DNA from: Halobacillus fulvus
Lineage (GTDB): Bacteria > Bacillota > Bacilli > Bacillales > Halobacillaceae
Length of the DNA stretch: 64,000 nucleotides
Direction of reading: 5' to 3'
Assembly: GCA_004078665.1 (NCBI GenBank)
Contig: SCFO01000001.1
Coordinates: 646,377 to 710,376 of the forward strand
Part shown: one piece after another, positions 17,922-28,359 of the stretch
Layout of the letters: the number at the start of each line of letters is the position of its first letter
Position numbering within the stretch: the first letter of the stretch is position 1
The notes under the pieces: generated by a model
What the model saw: only the letters and a program-made list of their open reading frames with translations
Databases searched by the model: none
Told to the model about the DNA's origin: nothing
Translations under genes and position numbers: made by a program

Positions 17922-20381
17922 TTATTTGTCTTCATCAGACTTCTCTTGAAAAGGTGCTTCATAATCTGGACGGATCCATGCTTCGTCAACGAGTCCTTGT
18001 TCGTCTGTATCCATGACGTAAGAGCCATTGCTATATCGGTCATTGGCTTTGAAATCCATCGCCTGGACAACTTTCGTCTCATCCCGTTCCGTTTTGATGA
18101 CAATGTGTTCTCCCTTGCCAACGAGGTGCACATCAATCAGACGGTGTGGATCTTTCTTCAGTTCCCTCAGCATTAAGACGCCTCGTTTCGCTCTAGACGT
18201 TGGTTCAAACTCTTTAAGCCTCATCCGTTTGACTGCGCCACGATGCGTCGTCAGGACGATGGATGGATCTTCATCCGCTTCGAACACCTGACCGGAGACG
18301 ACGTGCTCTCCATCTTTCAACTGAATCGCTTTTACTCCTGCCGCACGCTGGCCGACAGCATTGACTTCCTCTTCTTTATACCAAAGCCCATATGCTTTGT
18401 TGGAAGCTAGGAAAATCTCAGAGTGACCATCTGTCAAATAGACATCGACCACTTCATCATCGCCTTTCAAGTTGACAGCGACGAGCGCCTTCGAATGACG
18501 CTGGGCTTGATAGAGCTTCAGCTCACTTTTCTTCACCATGCCGTTTTTCGTAAAGAATAATAGATACTGATCTTGATTGAAGTCGCGAATCGGGATCGCA
18601 TCGACGATAAACTCTTCTTTTTCAACTTGAACGATGTTGGCGATATACTGACCAAGATCCTTCCAGCGAATATCCGGTAATTTGTGAACCGGCAGGAACA
18701 GGTATTTCCCTAAGTTCGTAAACAGAAGGATCGTATCCGTTGTATTCATTTCAATCAGCCTCAAGAGGTGATCTCCATCTTTCAGAGCAAAGTCCTCTCC
18801 GTTTGAAGCCGCATAGGAGCGGAGGCTTGTCCGCTTGATATATCCATCCTTCGTCACAGATACGAGGACGTCTTCACTCGCAACGGTCACTTCAAGGTCT
18901 ACCTTCAGCTCTTCCACTTCTTCTTCAATATCTGTTAGACGACGACCTTCATACTGCTTTTTCATCTTGCGAAGGTCCGCTTTGATGACTTTGAACATTT
19001 CATTGTCGCTCGATAGAATATTCTCAAGCTTTTCAATTTGCTTTTGCAACTGGGCGGCTTCTTCTTGAAGCGCCGTAATATCCGTGTTTGTCAGACGGTA
19101 AAGCTGTAAGTTCACGATCGCTTCTGCTTGTTCATCGGTGAACTGATAAGCTTCGATCAGACGACGCTTCGCATCCTGTTTATCGTTGGATTGACGAATG
19201 GTTGCGATCACTTCATCTAGTATACTGATCGCTTTAATGAGTCCCTCGACAATATGGGCCCGCTTCTTCGCTTTATTCAAATCAAAAACTGTCTGTCTCG
19301 TGACGACTTCCTTCTGGTGGTGAATATAAGCATCGAGCATCGTAGGTAGACTTAACAATTTAGGTGTCTTTTCGTGAATCGCTACCATATTGAAGTTGTA
19401 GGAAATTTGAAGATCGGTATGCTTGTACAAATAGTTCAGCACGCCTTCACTGTTTGCATCTTTTTTAAGCTCAATGACGACTCTTAGACCTGTACGGTCC
19501 GTCTCATCACGAACTTCTGCTATGCCCTCCACTTTACGATCAAGTCTAAGCTCATCCATCCGTTTGACGAGATTGGCTTTGTTCACTTCAAAAGGAATTT
19601 CGTCGATGACGATTTGTTCACGACCGCCGCGGACCTCTTTAATTTCGGCACGGCCACGTAAAACAATTTTCCCTTTTCCTGTTTCGTAAGCTTTTCGAAT
19701 GCCGTCGACACCTTGAATGATACCGCCTGTAGGGAAATCCGGCCCCTTCAGTTTCGTCATCAGCTCAGGCACTGTGACAGACGGTTTATCGATTTTCATA
19801 ATCACCGCATCAATGACTTCCCCAAGGTTATGAGGAGGGATCTCTGTCGCATAACCAGCAGAAATCCCTGTCGAGCCGTTGACGAGCAGATTCGGGAATT
19901 TGGCAGGTAGTACAGTCGGTTCTTGAATCGTATCATCAAAGTTCGGGATGAATTCGACTGTTTCTTTTTCGATATCTCGTAATAGCTCGGAGGAAATCGC
20001 CGATAGTCTTGCCTCTGTATAACGCATCGCAGCCGGCGGATCCCCGTCGACACTTCCGTTGTTTCCGTGCATTTCTACGAGTGGATTTCTCACCTTCCAT
20101 GTCTGGCTCAAACGAACCATTGCATCATACACCGATGTATCACCGTGTGGATGATAATTACCGATGACGGTACCGACAGTTTTTGCCGATTTACGATATG
20201 CTTTATCGTGCGTATTTCTTTCCTCATGCATCGCGTATAAAATACGGCGCTGCACAGGTTTCAGTCCGTCCCTTGCATCTGGAAGGGCACGTTCCTGGAT
20301 AATATATTTACTATAACGACCAAAACGGTCCCCTAGCACCTCTTCCAAGGGTAAATCTAAAAACTTTTCTGCCTCAGCCAA
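17922..20381 (-). CDS. parC: DNA topoisomerase IV subunit A (ParC)
   Basis: 819 residues, type IIA topoisomerase cleavage subunit. The catalytic tyrosine is Tyr121 in AAMRYTEARLS; the quinolone-pocket helix is HPHGDTSVYDAMVRLSQ (78-94). The C-terminal beta-pinwheel has repeated strands such as DGYIKRTSLRSYAAS and HRGAVKRMRL, and it lacks the GyrA box, separating it from gyrase A. It decatenates daughter chromosomes with ParE. Position 82, the usual quinolone-contact serine, is Thr here, and the acidic partner is Asp86. It follows parE by 15 bases. Confidence 0.96.
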   Translation of the reverse strand: MAEAEKFLDLPLEEVLGDRFGRYSKYIIQERALPDARDGLKPVQRRILYAMHEERNTHDKAYRKSAKTVGTVIGNYHPHGDTSVYDAMVRLSQTWKVRNPLVEMHGNNGSVDGDPPAAMRYTEARLSAISSELLRDIEKETVEFIPNFDDTIQEPTVLPAKFPNLLVNGSTGISAGYATEIPPHNLGEVIDAVIMKIDKPSVTVPELMTKLKGPDFPTGGIIQGVDGIRKAYETGKGKIVLRGRAEIKEVRGGREQIVIDEIPFEVNKANLVKRMDELRLDRKVEGIAEVRDETDRTGLRVVIELKKDANSEGVLNYLYKHTDLQISYNFNMVAIHEKTPKLLSLPTMLDAYIHHQKEVVTRQTVFDLNKAKKRAHIVEGLIKAISILDEVIATIRQSNDKQDAKRRLIEAYQFTDEQAEAIVNLQLYRLTNTDITALQEEAAQLQKQIEKLENILSSDNEMFKVIKADLRKMKKQYEGRRLTDIEEEVEELKVDLEVTVASEDVLVSVTKDGYIKRTSLRSYAASNGEDFALKDGDHLLRLIEMNTTDTILLFTNLGKYLFLPVHKLPDIRWKDLGQYIANIVQVEKEEFIVDAIPIRDFNQDQYLLFFTKNGMVKKSELKLYQAQRHSKALVAVNLKGDDEVVDVYLTDGHSEIFLASNKAYGLWYKEEEVNAVGQRAAGVKAIQLKDGEHVVSGQVFEADEDPSIVLTTHRGAVKRMRLKEFEPTSRAKRGVLMLRELKKDPHRLIDVHLVGKGEHIVIKTERDETKVVQAMDFKANDRYSNGSYVMDTDEQGLVDEAWIRPDYEAPFQEKSDEDK

Positions 20382-20396
20382 CAGAATATCCTCCTT

Positions 20397-22355
20397 CTAC
20401 GCTTGTATTTTATCGTTTTCTAAAATATTTGCTTCGTCTTCCAGTCCAAAGGCGACGTTTGATTCAATCCACTTCCGACGAGGTTCCACTTTATCGCCCA
20501 TCAGCGTCGTCACGCGACGCTCTGCACGGGCCAGGTCATCGATCGTGACACGGATCAATGTCCTCGACTCCGGATTCATCGTCGTTTCCCATAGCTGATC
20601 GGCATTCATTTCACCAAGACCTTTGTAACGTTGGATGGAATAACCGTTTTTGAACTGTTTCAGGATCTTCTGCATGCCTTCTTCATCCCATGCATATTCC
20701 GTTTTTTCTTTTTTTCCTTTTCCTTTGGACACTTTGTACAAAGGAGGAAGAGCTATATAGACTTTCCCTGCGTCCACCAGTGGTCTCATATAACGATAAA
20801 AGAACGTTAACAAAAGAACCTGGATATGCGCTCCGTCCGTATCGGCGTCTGTCATGATGACGATTTTGTCATAATTGCAGTCTTCAAGAGAAAAATCGCC
20901 GCCTACTCCGGCACCGATTGTATGAATGATCGTGGAGATTTCTTCATTTTTAAAAATGTCCGCAATTTTAGCTTTTTCGGTATTGATCACTTTTCCGCGC
21001 AGCGGAAGGACCGCTTGGAATTTACGATCACGCCCCTGCTTAGCCGATCCGCCGGCGGAATCCCCCTCGACGAGATACAACTCATTTTTTTGCGCATTCT
21101 TTGATTGAGCAGGCGTCAATTTACCACTAAGCAGCGTATCTCTTCGCTTTTTCTTTTTGCCTGAGCGGGCGTCTTCCCTAGCTTTTCGCGCAGCTTCTCT
21201 TGCTTCTTTCGCCTTGATCGCTTTTTTGATCAGCATTGAGGCAACGTCGGGATTCTCTTCTAAGAAGTAGTTGAGCTGTTCCGCTACGACAGCATCGACG
21301 GCTGATCTTGCTTCTGACGTACCAAGCTTACTTTTCGTCTGGCCCTCGAATTGGAGCAGCTCTTCTGGTATACGTACCGAAATGATCGCCGTAAATCCTT
21401 CCCTGATATCGTTCCCTTCCAAGTTCTTGTCTTTATCTTTCAGGAGAGTGGCTCTCCTTGCATAATCGTTGAATACGCGAGTCACAGCCGTTTTAGCTCC
21501 TGACTCATGGGTTCCTCCGTCTTTTGTACGGACATTATTGACGAAAGATAAAATGCTCTCAGCAAACCCATCATTGAATTGAAAAGCGAAATCGACTTCG
21601 ATCTCAGCGTGTTCTCCTTCAAAAGAAACGACCGGATGAAGCGTATCTTTTTCTTCGTTCAAATAGGAGACAAATGATTCAATTCCATCATCATACTGAT
21701 AGACTTCCTTCACCTTCTCAGACTGTCGTTCATCCACGAGAATGATTCGGAATCCTTTTAATAGGAAAGCCGCTTCTCTTAATCGTTCCGAGAGCGTCTC
21801 AAAGTTGAATTTGGTGACCGAAAAAATCGTGGAATCCGGTTTGAACCGGATCGTAGTCCCTGATTTCCGCGTCGCTCCCTGGTGTTCGAGAGAAGTGACA
21901 GGTGTACCACCATTTTCAAATCGCTGATAATACTTTTCACCGTCTCTGCAAATTCTGACTTCGAGCCATTCGGACAGGGCATTCACGACAGAAGCCCCCA
22001 CGCCGTGGAGACCGCCACTGGATTTATATCCTCCTTGGCCAAATTTACCTCCTGCATGAAGGACTGTCAGAATGACTTCGGGTGTCGGTTTGCCTGTCTG
22101 GTGCATCCCGGTAGGCATTCCCCTCGCTTCGTCCTGTACAGAGACACTTCCGTCTTTGTGAAGGGTAACCGTCATTTCTTGACCGAATCCGGCTAAAGCT
22201 TCGTCGACAGCGTTATCTACAATTTCGTGGACAAGATGGTGCAGGCCCCGGTGATCGGTGGATCCGATATACATCCCCGGTCTTTTCCGGACAGCCTCCA
22301 GTCCTTCCAGTACTTGTATAGAATCATCAGAATAAGTTTGTGTTTGATTCGACAA
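20397..22355 (-). CDS. parE: DNA topoisomerase IV subunit B (ParE)
   Basis: About 652 residues. GHKL ATPase: VDNAVDEALAG with the catalytic Glu region, GLHGVGASVVNALS as the ATP lid. TOPRIM: EGDSAGGSAKQGRDR and DADTDGAHI; C-terminus ends with QRYKGLGEMNADQLWETTM. I place the start at TTG 22355, because AAAGGAG (inside a longer GTG frame from 22376) sits 11 bases upstream and the product then begins like other ParE proteins; GTG 22376 is the alternative. A LexA box lies between the promoter hexamers, matching SOS control of parEC known in Bacillus. Confidence 0.95.
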   Translation of the reverse strand: MSNQTQTYSDDSIQVLEGLEAVRKRPGMYIGSTDHRGLHHLVHEIVDNAVDEALAGFGQEMTVTLHKDGSVSVQDEARGMPTGMHQTGKPTPEVILTVLHAGGKFGQGGYKSSGGLHGVGASVVNALSEWLEVRICRDGEKYYQRFENGGTPVTSLEHQGATRKSGTTIRFKPDSTIFSVTKFNFETLSERLREAAFLLKGFRIILVDERQSEKVKEVYQYDDGIESFVSYLNEEKDTLHPVVSFEGEHAEIEVDFAFQFNDGFAESILSFVNNVRTKDGGTHESGAKTAVTRVFNDYARRATLLKDKDKNLEGNDIREGFTAIISVRIPEELLQFEGQTKSKLGTSEARSAVDAVVAEQLNYFLEENPDVASMLIKKAIKAKEAREAARKAREDARSGKKKKRRDTLLSGKLTPAQSKNAQKNELYLVEGDSAGGSAKQGRDRKFQAVLPLRGKVINTEKAKIADIFKNEEISTIIHTIGAGVGGDFSLEDCNYDKIVIMTDADTDGAHIQVLLLTFFYRYMRPLVDAGKVYIALPPLYKVSKGKGKKEKTEYAWDEEGMQKILKQFKNGYSIQRYKGLGEMNADQLWETTMNPESRTLIRVTIDDLARAERRVTTLMGDKVEPRRKWIESNVAFGLEDEANILENDKIQA

Positions 22356-22389
22356 TTTACCATCGGCTCCTTTCACATCGTCTACTTCT

Positions 22390-22418
22390 ATATTAGAACA
22401 AATGTTCGTACATGTAAA
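22390..22418 (-). promoter_or_regulatory. parE promoter with LexA box
   Basis: Minus strand: TTTACA, 17 bases, TAATAT. The spacer holds AGAACAAATGTTCG (22395-22408), a perfect GAAC-N4-GTTC LexA site, so LexA would block RNA polymerase. Confidence 0.75.
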
Positions 22419-22496
22419 CGTCCTGAAAAATTGATCGCTTGTTATATTGTAGCGATTTTATAACGTTTCGCAAACATATTTCTGGTAAAAAACGTG

Positions 22497-22521
22497 AAAA
22501 ATCCCTTTACAAAAGGGATTT
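22497..22521 (-). terminator. Hairpin upstream of parE
   Basis: AAATCCCTTT / AAAGGGATTT stem with a 3-base loop and T-rich tail on the minus strand. Possibly a second terminator for the yneT transcript. Confidence 0.45.
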
Positions 22522-22594
22522 CAACAGAAGTCAGACAACATCTTTCTCTATTTTAACATAAAAATGAGTAAAGCCTTTTCATTTTCTTACCATA

Positions 22595-22622
22595 GAAAAA
22601 GCTGCCGTATATAACGACAGCT
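22595..22622 (-). terminator. Terminator of the transporter-yneT unit
   Basis: Minus strand AGCTGTCGT, loop TATAT, ACGGCAGCT, TTTTT, 10 bases past the yneT stop. Confidence 0.8.
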
Positions 22623-22631
22623 CTGTTCACG

Positions 22632-23045
22632 TTATTTATAAATGGCATGGGCCACTTTTATGCACGTGTCCATGATCACCACTTGATCGGTATCTTTGAG
22701 CTCATCATAGGCTTCCTCATGGAAGACTCCTTGCTGTGCCCAAAAAGACTTCGCCCGAATATTGGCCGCTTCTCTTGCAACGTCTGGAAGATATTCTGAT
22801 CTCCTGAACACATTAATGATATCGATCGGTTCATCGACATCCTTCAACGATGCATAGGATCGTTCACCAAGCGATTCACTTATCGTCGGGTTGACCGGAA
22901 TGATGCGATACCCGGCCTTTTGCATCGCTTCACTCACTTGATACGATGTTCTGTGTGGCTTATCTGAAAGCCCGACGACCGCAATCGTCTTCGATTCATC
23001 CAAGATTCGTTTGATTTCTTCTTTCGAAGGATTTTGAAATGTCAC
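22632..23045 (-). CDS. yneT: CoA-binding Rossmann protein (YneT)
   Basis: 137 residues, CoA-binding domain like the nucleotide-binding part of succinyl-CoA synthetase alpha. IAVVGLSDKPHRTSYQVSEA (21-40) gives the glycine loop, and FWAQQGVFHEEA matches the second conserved block. The GTG start has AGGAGTG 5 bases upstream. No enzymatic partner domain is present, so the molecular role is unknown. It sits next to parE as in B. subtilis, but here its start is only 10 bases after the ABC-transporter permease gene, so it is probably read from that operon. Confidence 0.85.
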   Translation of the reverse strand: MTFQNPSKEEIKRILDESKTIAVVGLSDKPHRTSYQVSEAMQKAGYRIIPVNPTISESLGERSYASLKDVDEPIDIINVFRRSEYLPDVAREAANIRAKSFWAQQGVFHEEAYDELKDTDQVVIMDTCIKVAHAIYK

Positions 23046-23055
23046 ATGATCACTC

Positions 23056-24582
23056 CTATTCTTCGATTAGTCCTTCACTGACAAGAAATTCGCGCGCTAC
23101 GTCCGCAGGGTCACGATCTTCATAATCAACCTGATAGTTCATTTCCCTCATTTGGTCACCGGTGATCATCCCGCCAAGCTGGTTCAAAATCTCCTCAAGC
23201 TCAGGATACTGATCCAATGTTTCCTGGAGCATTAACGGTGCTCCTTGATAAGGAGGGAACAGGTTTTCAGGGTCCTCGAGAACTGTAAGATTAAGTTCCA
23301 CCATGTAGCTATCGGTAGCGTAGGCATCGATGACATCCACTTCTCCACTGGAAATCGCTCCTTGTCGTAAGCCTGGGTCCATCGTAACAACTTCTCCAAG
23401 GTCGAGGTTGTACACTTCCTTCATTCCTTGGTATCCATCCTGACGATCATTAAACTCCAGTGTAAAACCGGCAGTGATCTGGTCTTGTACGGGTCTTAAA
23501 TCCCCGATTGACTCCAAATCATACTGTTCGGCTAGCTCCTGAGTCGTTGCTACAGCGTAGGTATTATTAAATTGCATCGGCTCAAGGAACGCCATGTTGA
23601 ACGTATTCGCCATGCCTTCTTTCGCTTGTTCGTACACTTCCTGCGAATCGTTGCTTTCCGCTTCTTCTCCTAGTAATGAGACAATCGCTGTTCCGGTGAA
23701 TTCCGGATAAATATCAATGCTTCCTTCTTGCAAAGCACTAAACACGAGATCTGTTTTTCCGAGATTCGGCTGCAGGCCGACTTGAAGATCTGTTTCTTCT
23801 TCAATCAATAGTTTGTACATATTGATTAGAATGGCTGGTTCTGATCCAAGCTTCGCTCCGAGCACTAAATCGTCTTTTACTTTTCCTCCGAAAGCAAGCG
23901 GGCCTACCGCGATTAAAGCAGCAATGACGAGCAGACTGACGAGGGATCGAAAGCCTGATTTCGCAGATGTCCGCTCAAACAGACGAAGTATCGCATCCAG
24001 AATAATGGCGAGGAGCGCAGCAGGTATTGCACCTAGAAGGATCAAATTGATATCTCCTCCGCGGTCAAGGCCAAGAAGAATCAAGTCGCCAAGACCACCC
24101 GCCCCAATCAAGGCAGCGATCGTCGTCGTACCGACAATCAGTACCATCGAGGTACGGATCCCAGCCATAATAACTGGCATCGCAAGTGGCAGTTCCACCT
24201 TGGACAGTCTTTTAAATGAGTTCATCCCCATCCCCGTTGCCGCTTCCTTCAAAGCAGGATCGACCTCTTTAATCCCTGTGTACGTATTACGGAGAACAGG
24301 TAGAAGTCCGTACGCCGTTAAGGCAATAATAGCAGGTGTTTGACCGATTCCGAAAAAAGGAATTAAAAAGGCTAACACAGCAAGGCTGGGGATCGTCTGG
24401 AGGATTGCAGTAACTCCGATGATCGGCTCTGCAATTTTCTGTTTTCTCGTCAATAACAGCCCGAGGGGAACAGAAATCAACGTTGCAATCACAAGCGCAA
24501 TGATTGATATTTGTAGGTGCTCCCATATTTTTTCGAGTAAAATGTCTTGGCGTTGCACAAAGGCTTCTTGGAATGCATTCAT
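23056..24582 (-). CDS. ABC transporter permease fused to substrate-binding protein (OpuB/OpuC/EgtU-BilE type)
   Basis: 508 residues in two parts. Residues 1-215 are an integral permease with about five or six membrane spans and the EAA-like loop [21 protein letters not shown]. After a further span (about 216-232), residues 240-508 form a ProX/OpuBC-type binding domain ([18 protein letters not shown] ... [17 protein letters not shown]) displayed outside. Such fusions import quaternary amines (glycine betaine, carnitine, choline); related fusions act on ergothioneine (EgtU) or were named BilE. For a halophile an osmolyte is the first guess, but the substrate cannot be fixed here. The ATG overlaps the ATPase stop by 4 bases (ATGA). 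Confidence 0.85.
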   Translation of the reverse strand: MNAFQEAFVQRQDILLEKIWEHLQISIIALVIATLISVPLGLLLTRKQKIAEPIIGVTAILQTIPSLAVLAFLIPFFGIGQTPAIIALTAYGLLPVLRNTYTGIKEVDPALKEAATGMGMNSFKRLSKVELPLAMPVIMAGIRTSMVLIVGTTTIAALIGAGGLGDLILLGLDRGGDINLILLGAIPAALLAIILDAILRLFERTSAKSGFRSLVSLLVIAALIAVGPLAFGGKVKDDLVLGAKLGSEPAILINMYKLLIEEETDLQVGLQPNLGKTDLVFSALQEGSIDIYPEFTGTAIVSLLGEEAESNDSQEVYEQAKEGMANTFNMAFLEPMQFNNTYAVATTQELAEQYDLESIGDLRPVQDQITAGFTLEFNDRQDGYQGMKEVYNLDLGEVVTMDPGLRQGAISSGEVDVIDAYATDSYMVELNLTVLEDPENLFPPYQGAPLMLQETLDQYPELEEILNQLGGMITGDQMREMNYQVDYEDRDPADVAREFLVSEGLIEE

Positions 24583-25646
24583 TGGGCCATCCCTCCTGCC
24601 TGATCCTGTTGATTCTCTTTCAGGAACTGGGTGATATCTCGATAAGAAAGGGTCCCAATCAGCTGATTACCTTTTACGACAGGGAGTAATGGGTAATCGT
24701 GCTTTTCAAAATAAGGCATCGCAGCTTTCAACGTCCAATCGTTTTGAAGCACAGGCATGTTCAACTTATCGCCGTGATGAACGGCTCCGGCAAAGCTGCC
24801 GTCCCCACCCTGGATCACAAATGTTCCTGCAGATGGCATTGTTCCTGATTTCCAGTCGACCTCTGAAACGACATGGTTCATGGAATCATTCATAATGACG
24901 TCAACAGCGGTTAACCAAGGGGATTTACGACTTCCAATGAAATCTCTTACGAAGTCGTTGGCAGGATGCAAAATTAAATTTTGCGGGGTATCAAGCTGGA
25001 CGATTTCCCCGTCTTTCATTAGACAGACACGATCTCCTAGCGCCATCGCCTCGTCCATATCATGGGTCACGAACACGATCGTCTTTTGGATTTCCTGCTG
25101 GAGATTCCGAATGTCTTTTTGCAACTGTTCACGACTGATCGGATCGAGCGCGCTGAACGGCTCATCCATCAAAATAATATCGGGATCCGCTGCGAGCGCC
25201 CGAATGACTCCGACCCTCTGCTGTTGTCCTCCGGAAAGTTCACTCGGCTTCCTTTTCCGGTGTTTTTTCGAATCAAGTCCGACCATGTCCATCAGTTCAT
25301 CGATCCGCTTCGTCAGTTCCTTCTTCTTCCACTTCTTCATTTCAGGTACAATCGCTATATTTTCTTCAATTGTCATATGAGGAAACAGCGCTATTTCCTG
25401 AAGAACATAGCCGATGTTCCAGCGCAATTCATGAATATTGTATTCTCGAATATTCTTGTTATGTATCGTGATCGTTCCGTTTGTAGGCTCAATCAGACGG
25501 TTGATCATCTTCATCGTTGTCGTCTTTCCACACCCACTCGGTCCAATAAGTGTGAGAAGCTCACCTTCTTTGACGTGTAAGTCGATATCCTTCAAAGCTT
25601 CTGTGCCGTCCGGATAGACTTTTGATACATTCTCAAACGTAATCAT
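24579..25646 (-). CDS. Quaternary-amine-type ABC transporter ATP-binding protein with CBS domains
   Basis: 355 residues. Start is ATG 25646 after AGGGGGAA; a longer upstream frame has no site. Walker A is [14 protein letters not shown], signature [17 protein letters not shown], Walker [16 protein letters not shown]-loop [10 protein letters not shown]. Residues about 250-345 resemble a CBS pair ([22 protein letters not shown]), which in OpuA-type ATPases senses ionic strength or cyclic nucleotides. It energises the fused permease encoded next. As first gene it probably drives the operon including yneT. Confidence 0.9.
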   Translation of the reverse strand: MITFENVSKVYPDGTEALKDIDLHVKEGELLTLIGPSGCGKTTTMKMINRLIEPTNGTITIHNKNIREYNIHELRWNIGYVLQEIALFPHMTIEENIAIVPEMKKWKKKELTKRIDELMDMVGLDSKKHRKRKPSELSGGQQQRVGVIRALAADPDIILMDEPFSALDPISREQLQKDIRNLQQEIQKTIVFVTHDMDEAMALGDRVCLMKDGEIVQLDTPQNLILHPANDFVRDFIGSRKSPWLTAVDVIMNDSMNHVVSEVDWKSGTMPSAGTFVIQGGDGSFAGAVHHGDKLNMPVLQNDWTLKAAMPYFEKHDYPLLPVVKGNQLIGTLSYRDITQFLKENQQDQAGGMAQ

Positions 25647-25751
25647 AAAATTCCCCCTATACTTTAAACAGACTTCATACACTATATATCCAGGAAACGA
25701 CAGATTCAAACCTTTCGTCCTACGAAATGACAAAGCGGTGGACGCGCCTAT

Positions 25752-25780
25752 GAAAAAGGCACTCCTAGTAAGGAAGTGCC
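25752..25780 (-). terminator. Terminator of the GH18 gene
   Basis: Minus strand GGCACTTCCT, loop, AGGAGTGCC, TTTTT, just past the stop at 25786. Confidence 0.8.
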
Positions 25781-25785
25781 TCTCT

Positions 25786-27462
25786 CTACTCATTTAATCT
25801 CTCTTCAATCGTCCGAAAAGCCTGATCGTTTGCGAAAGATTGACTCCAGCTGGCTACACCAGCCAGATCATACGTCTCCATAATATCGAGACGGGCTCCA
25901 ATGGAAATCGGATTTTCCAGCCACATTTTGTATAGGGTATTCGCTTTTTCGACAGATACGAAGGTTTGTCCTGTACTGTCGTCAAACTCTGTCTGTGCTC
26001 CGTTTTCTTCGATCCAACGTTCGGCTTCCTCCATCGACAAGGCTCTCGATGTCAGTTCTCCACCGTTCACCTGTTCCTCCCATAACCTTGTATAAAAAGG
26101 GATGCCGAGCAGCAGATGATCAGACGGCACTTCTTCAAGCAGGCGTTGCACATTTTGTTCTACCCACGGCAGGCTTGCCACGCTACCAGCCACTGGTGAC
26201 GTGGCCCAGTGTTCATCATAAGCCATCACTATTAAGTAATCGGCGAGTTCAGCCAGACTTTCGCGATCATAAAACTCTGACCATTGATCGCTTCCTGAGG
26301 GGAACGTAATGTCCACACTGATCACAAGATCTTGCTTATGCGCAAGCGTCGTGAATTCTCTAATAAACTGTGTAAAATAGGGGCCATCATCCAAGTACAC
26401 GTTCTCAAAGTCGACATTGATCCCGTCCAGCTGATAATCCTTTGCAAAATCAAGCAGCTGTTGAATCATCCGCTTCCTCTTTTCATAAAAAGGGAGTACC
26501 TGATTTGTCAGCTCTGGATCAAAATCGTTCGAAAATAAGGCCCAGACTTGATCGCCATTTTGGTGAGCTGATGTTACATAATCTTCAGATGCGAAGCTGT
26601 CGATCTCTCCCGACGGGTCGCTCAGCGTAAACCACGTCGGAGACAAGACGCGGACTCCAGGGAAGTTTCCTGCTTCATCCGGAGTCGCAGTCGGAGTGTA
26701 AATCGCATCCCACGTCATATGGAATGGTTTTTCAAGAGGACGGATGAACGACGATGGCTTTTCTTTGGTCCTGGATTCCAAGGTCTTCAAATCTCCTACC
26801 TCAATCGAAGACTTCGGAAGATAACCCCCAATCCCGGATTCTGTCCGGACTTGATAAAAGCGTCTCTCTTCCCCTGTCACATACAACTTGTCACCAGGTA
26901 CTAAATTGGTATAATAAGGGGACGCTACTGTTGGTTTTTGACGAATTCTTGCCTCGTCTTTTCCTATATCTGATTGAACAATACCTTCTCGCCACTTAGT
27001 ACCGTCGTCGGCAAGGAGAAGTGTTTTTGTCTCCGGGATTGTCTCTACATATAAAGGATAGACCTGCTCTATCCATTTGACAGCTATCCAGAGAGCATTA
27101 TCCCTCTCTATTAGGGGCGGAATTGAAAGGGTCTCTTCCTTATAATTGCGGAAATAACTCTCTTTTTCGACGATGAGGCGGTACATATCCTGAGGCCTTG
27201 TCATGATGAGTGATTGTGAACTTTCATCATACATCACGTGCTCATCTATTTGTTCTTGCAAAAAGTTCAAAGGAATGTAGTGATGTTCATTCACCAATTG
27301 AACAGGGTGTTCGTTATACACTTCATTTTGATAGACGATTGATCGATCAAATGGAAAATAATCGACTTGTTCATTTGAAGGGAAAGGAAAAAAATACAAT
27401 CCAATCCCTAGGAAGATGATGGATGCAATGGTTAAGATCCCCCACCTCTTTTTTCTTTTCAT
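25786..27462 (-). CDS. GH18 glycoside hydrolase with SH3 domain (spore/cell-wall type)
   Basis: 558 residues. Residues 8-26 are a membrane signal/anchor. About 40-150 resemble a copper-amine-oxidase-like domain ([17 protein letters not shown]), about 165-225 a bacterial SH3 ([17 protein letters not shown] ... GYLPKSSI), and 245-558 a GH18 barrel with the catalytic motif [10 protein letters not shown], whose Glu is the acid. In Bacilli such proteins cleave peptidoglycan or spore cortex, or bind chitin-like polymers. AAAGGAGGAA precedes the ATG. It lies between the transporter and plsY, a place with no such gene in B. subtilis. Substrate is unproven. Confidence 0.85.
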   Translation of the reverse strand: MKRKKRWGILTIASIIFLGIGLYFFPFPSNEQVDYFPFDRSIVYQNEVYNEHPVQLVNEHHYIPLNFLQEQIDEHVMYDESSQSLIMTRPQDMYRLIVEKESYFRNYKEETLSIPPLIERDNALWIAVKWIEQVYPLYVETIPETKTLLLADDGTKWREGIVQSDIGKDEARIRQKPTVASPYYTNLVPGDKLYVTGEERRFYQVRTESGIGGYLPKSSIEVGDLKTLESRTKEKPSSFIRPLEKPFHMTWDAIYTPTATPDEAGNFPGVRVLSPTWFTLSDPSGEIDSFASEDYVTSAHQNGDQVWALFSNDFDPELTNQVLPFYEKRKRMIQQLLDFAKDYQLDGINVDFENVYLDDGPYFTQFIREFTTLAHKQDLVISVDITFPSGSDQWSEFYDRESLAELADYLIVMAYDEHWATSPVAGSVASLPWVEQNVQRLLEEVPSDHLLLGIPFYTRLWEEQVNGGELTSRALSMEEAERWIEENGAQTEFDDSTGQTFVSVEKANTLYKMWLENPISIGARLDIMETYDLAGVASWSQSFANDQAFRTIEERLNE

Positions 27463-27616
27463 GGATGAGCGTTCCTCCTTTGTTTTCTCATCATATCGAA
27501 AAGATGCGGCGGTGAAAATGATGAACTCTCCTAGAAGGATGAGTTTTCAAAAAAGGTTCTTTAAGACCAGATATCATGATAAACTAACAGTAAGTAATTG
27601 AAGGAGATGAAAGACC

Positions 27617-28198
27617 ATGGAATATGTAATATATAGTCTCATCGCCTATTTGCTCGGATCGATTCCTTCCGGCTTAATCATAGGTAAAACATTTTATAAC
27701 ACAGACATCAGAGAACATGGAAGCGGGAACCTTGGCGGAACGAATACCTTCCGCGTTCTTGGCATTAAAGCCGGATTAGTGGTCACTATTGCAGACATCT
27801 TAAAAGGGACACTAGCCGCTGCCCTCCCTTTCTTGATGGGGGCGGATGTCGTCACCCTTGTCATCGGGATCTTTGCTGTGATCGGACACATGTATCCCGT
27901 TTTTGCAGGCTTTAAAGGAGGAAAAGCGGTCGCCACATCTGGAGGCGTCATTCTCGGTGTTAACCCGGTCATTTTTCTCGTCCTACTCATCACGTTTTTC
28001 GTTGTCCTATACCTAAGCAAGTACGTTTCCCTATCCTCGATGATGTGCGGGATTGTCGGGATCATCGCAACCCTTATCGTTCAGGACTACTTGCTCACCG
28101 TCGTTATTTCTCTGTTTACGGTCTTTGTGATCTATCGTCATCGTTCAAACATCAAGCGGATCATCAATAAAACAGAACCTAAAATAACCTGGATGTAA
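27617..28198 (+). CDS. plsY: Glycerol-3-phosphate acyltransferase (PlsY)
   Basis: 193 residues, membrane protein with about five spans. Family motifs are [13 protein letters not shown] (motif 1), [18 protein letters not shown] (motif 2) and [21 protein letters not shown] (motif 3, phosphate and acyl-phosphate site). It moves the acyl group from acyl-phosphate to glycerol 3-phosphate, the first step of phospholipid synthesis. Good AAGGAGATG site. Same gene as yneS of B. subtilis; here it faces away from the GH18 gene. Confidence 0.95.
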   Translation: MEYVIYSLIAYLLGSIPSGLIIGKTFYNTDIREHGSGNLGGTNTFRVLGIKAGLVVTIADILKGTLAAALPFLMGADVVTLVIGIFAVIGHMYPVFAGFKGGKAVATSGGVILGVNPVIFLVLLITFFVVLYLSKYVSLSSMMCGIVGIIATLIVQDYLLTVVISLFTVFVIYRHRSNIKRIINKTEPKITWM

Positions 28199-28208
28199 AT
28201 GGTGGTTT

Positions 28209-28234
28209 AAAGTCTGCGGCTCGCAGACTTTTTT
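28209..28234 (+). terminator. Terminator of plsY
   Basis: AAGTCTGCG, GCT loop, CGCAGACTT, then T-run. Confidence 0.8.
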
Positions 28235-28276
28235 GGATAGATCCCTTTTTTAAAGGCAGGATAAGAAAACGGCACA

Positions 28277-28322
28277 TTGACAAAACCAATCAATTGTATA
28301 TATCGAATTACATATTGTATAC
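28277..28322 (+). promoter_or_regulatory. Candidate promoter(s) of folE2
   Basis: A perfect TTGACA at 28277 with TATATC 16 bases on, and a second -10-like TATACT at 28317. I do not see a convincing Zur box, although folE2 is zinc-controlled in other bacilli. Confidence 0.45.
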
Positions 28323-28359
28323 TTTGACGTAGAAAGAAGGCCTGAAAGGAGTCCTTGTT

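Noticed and set aside
28241-28359. Zur box before folE2
   Set aside because: AT-rich with partial dyads but no match to the known Zur consensus.
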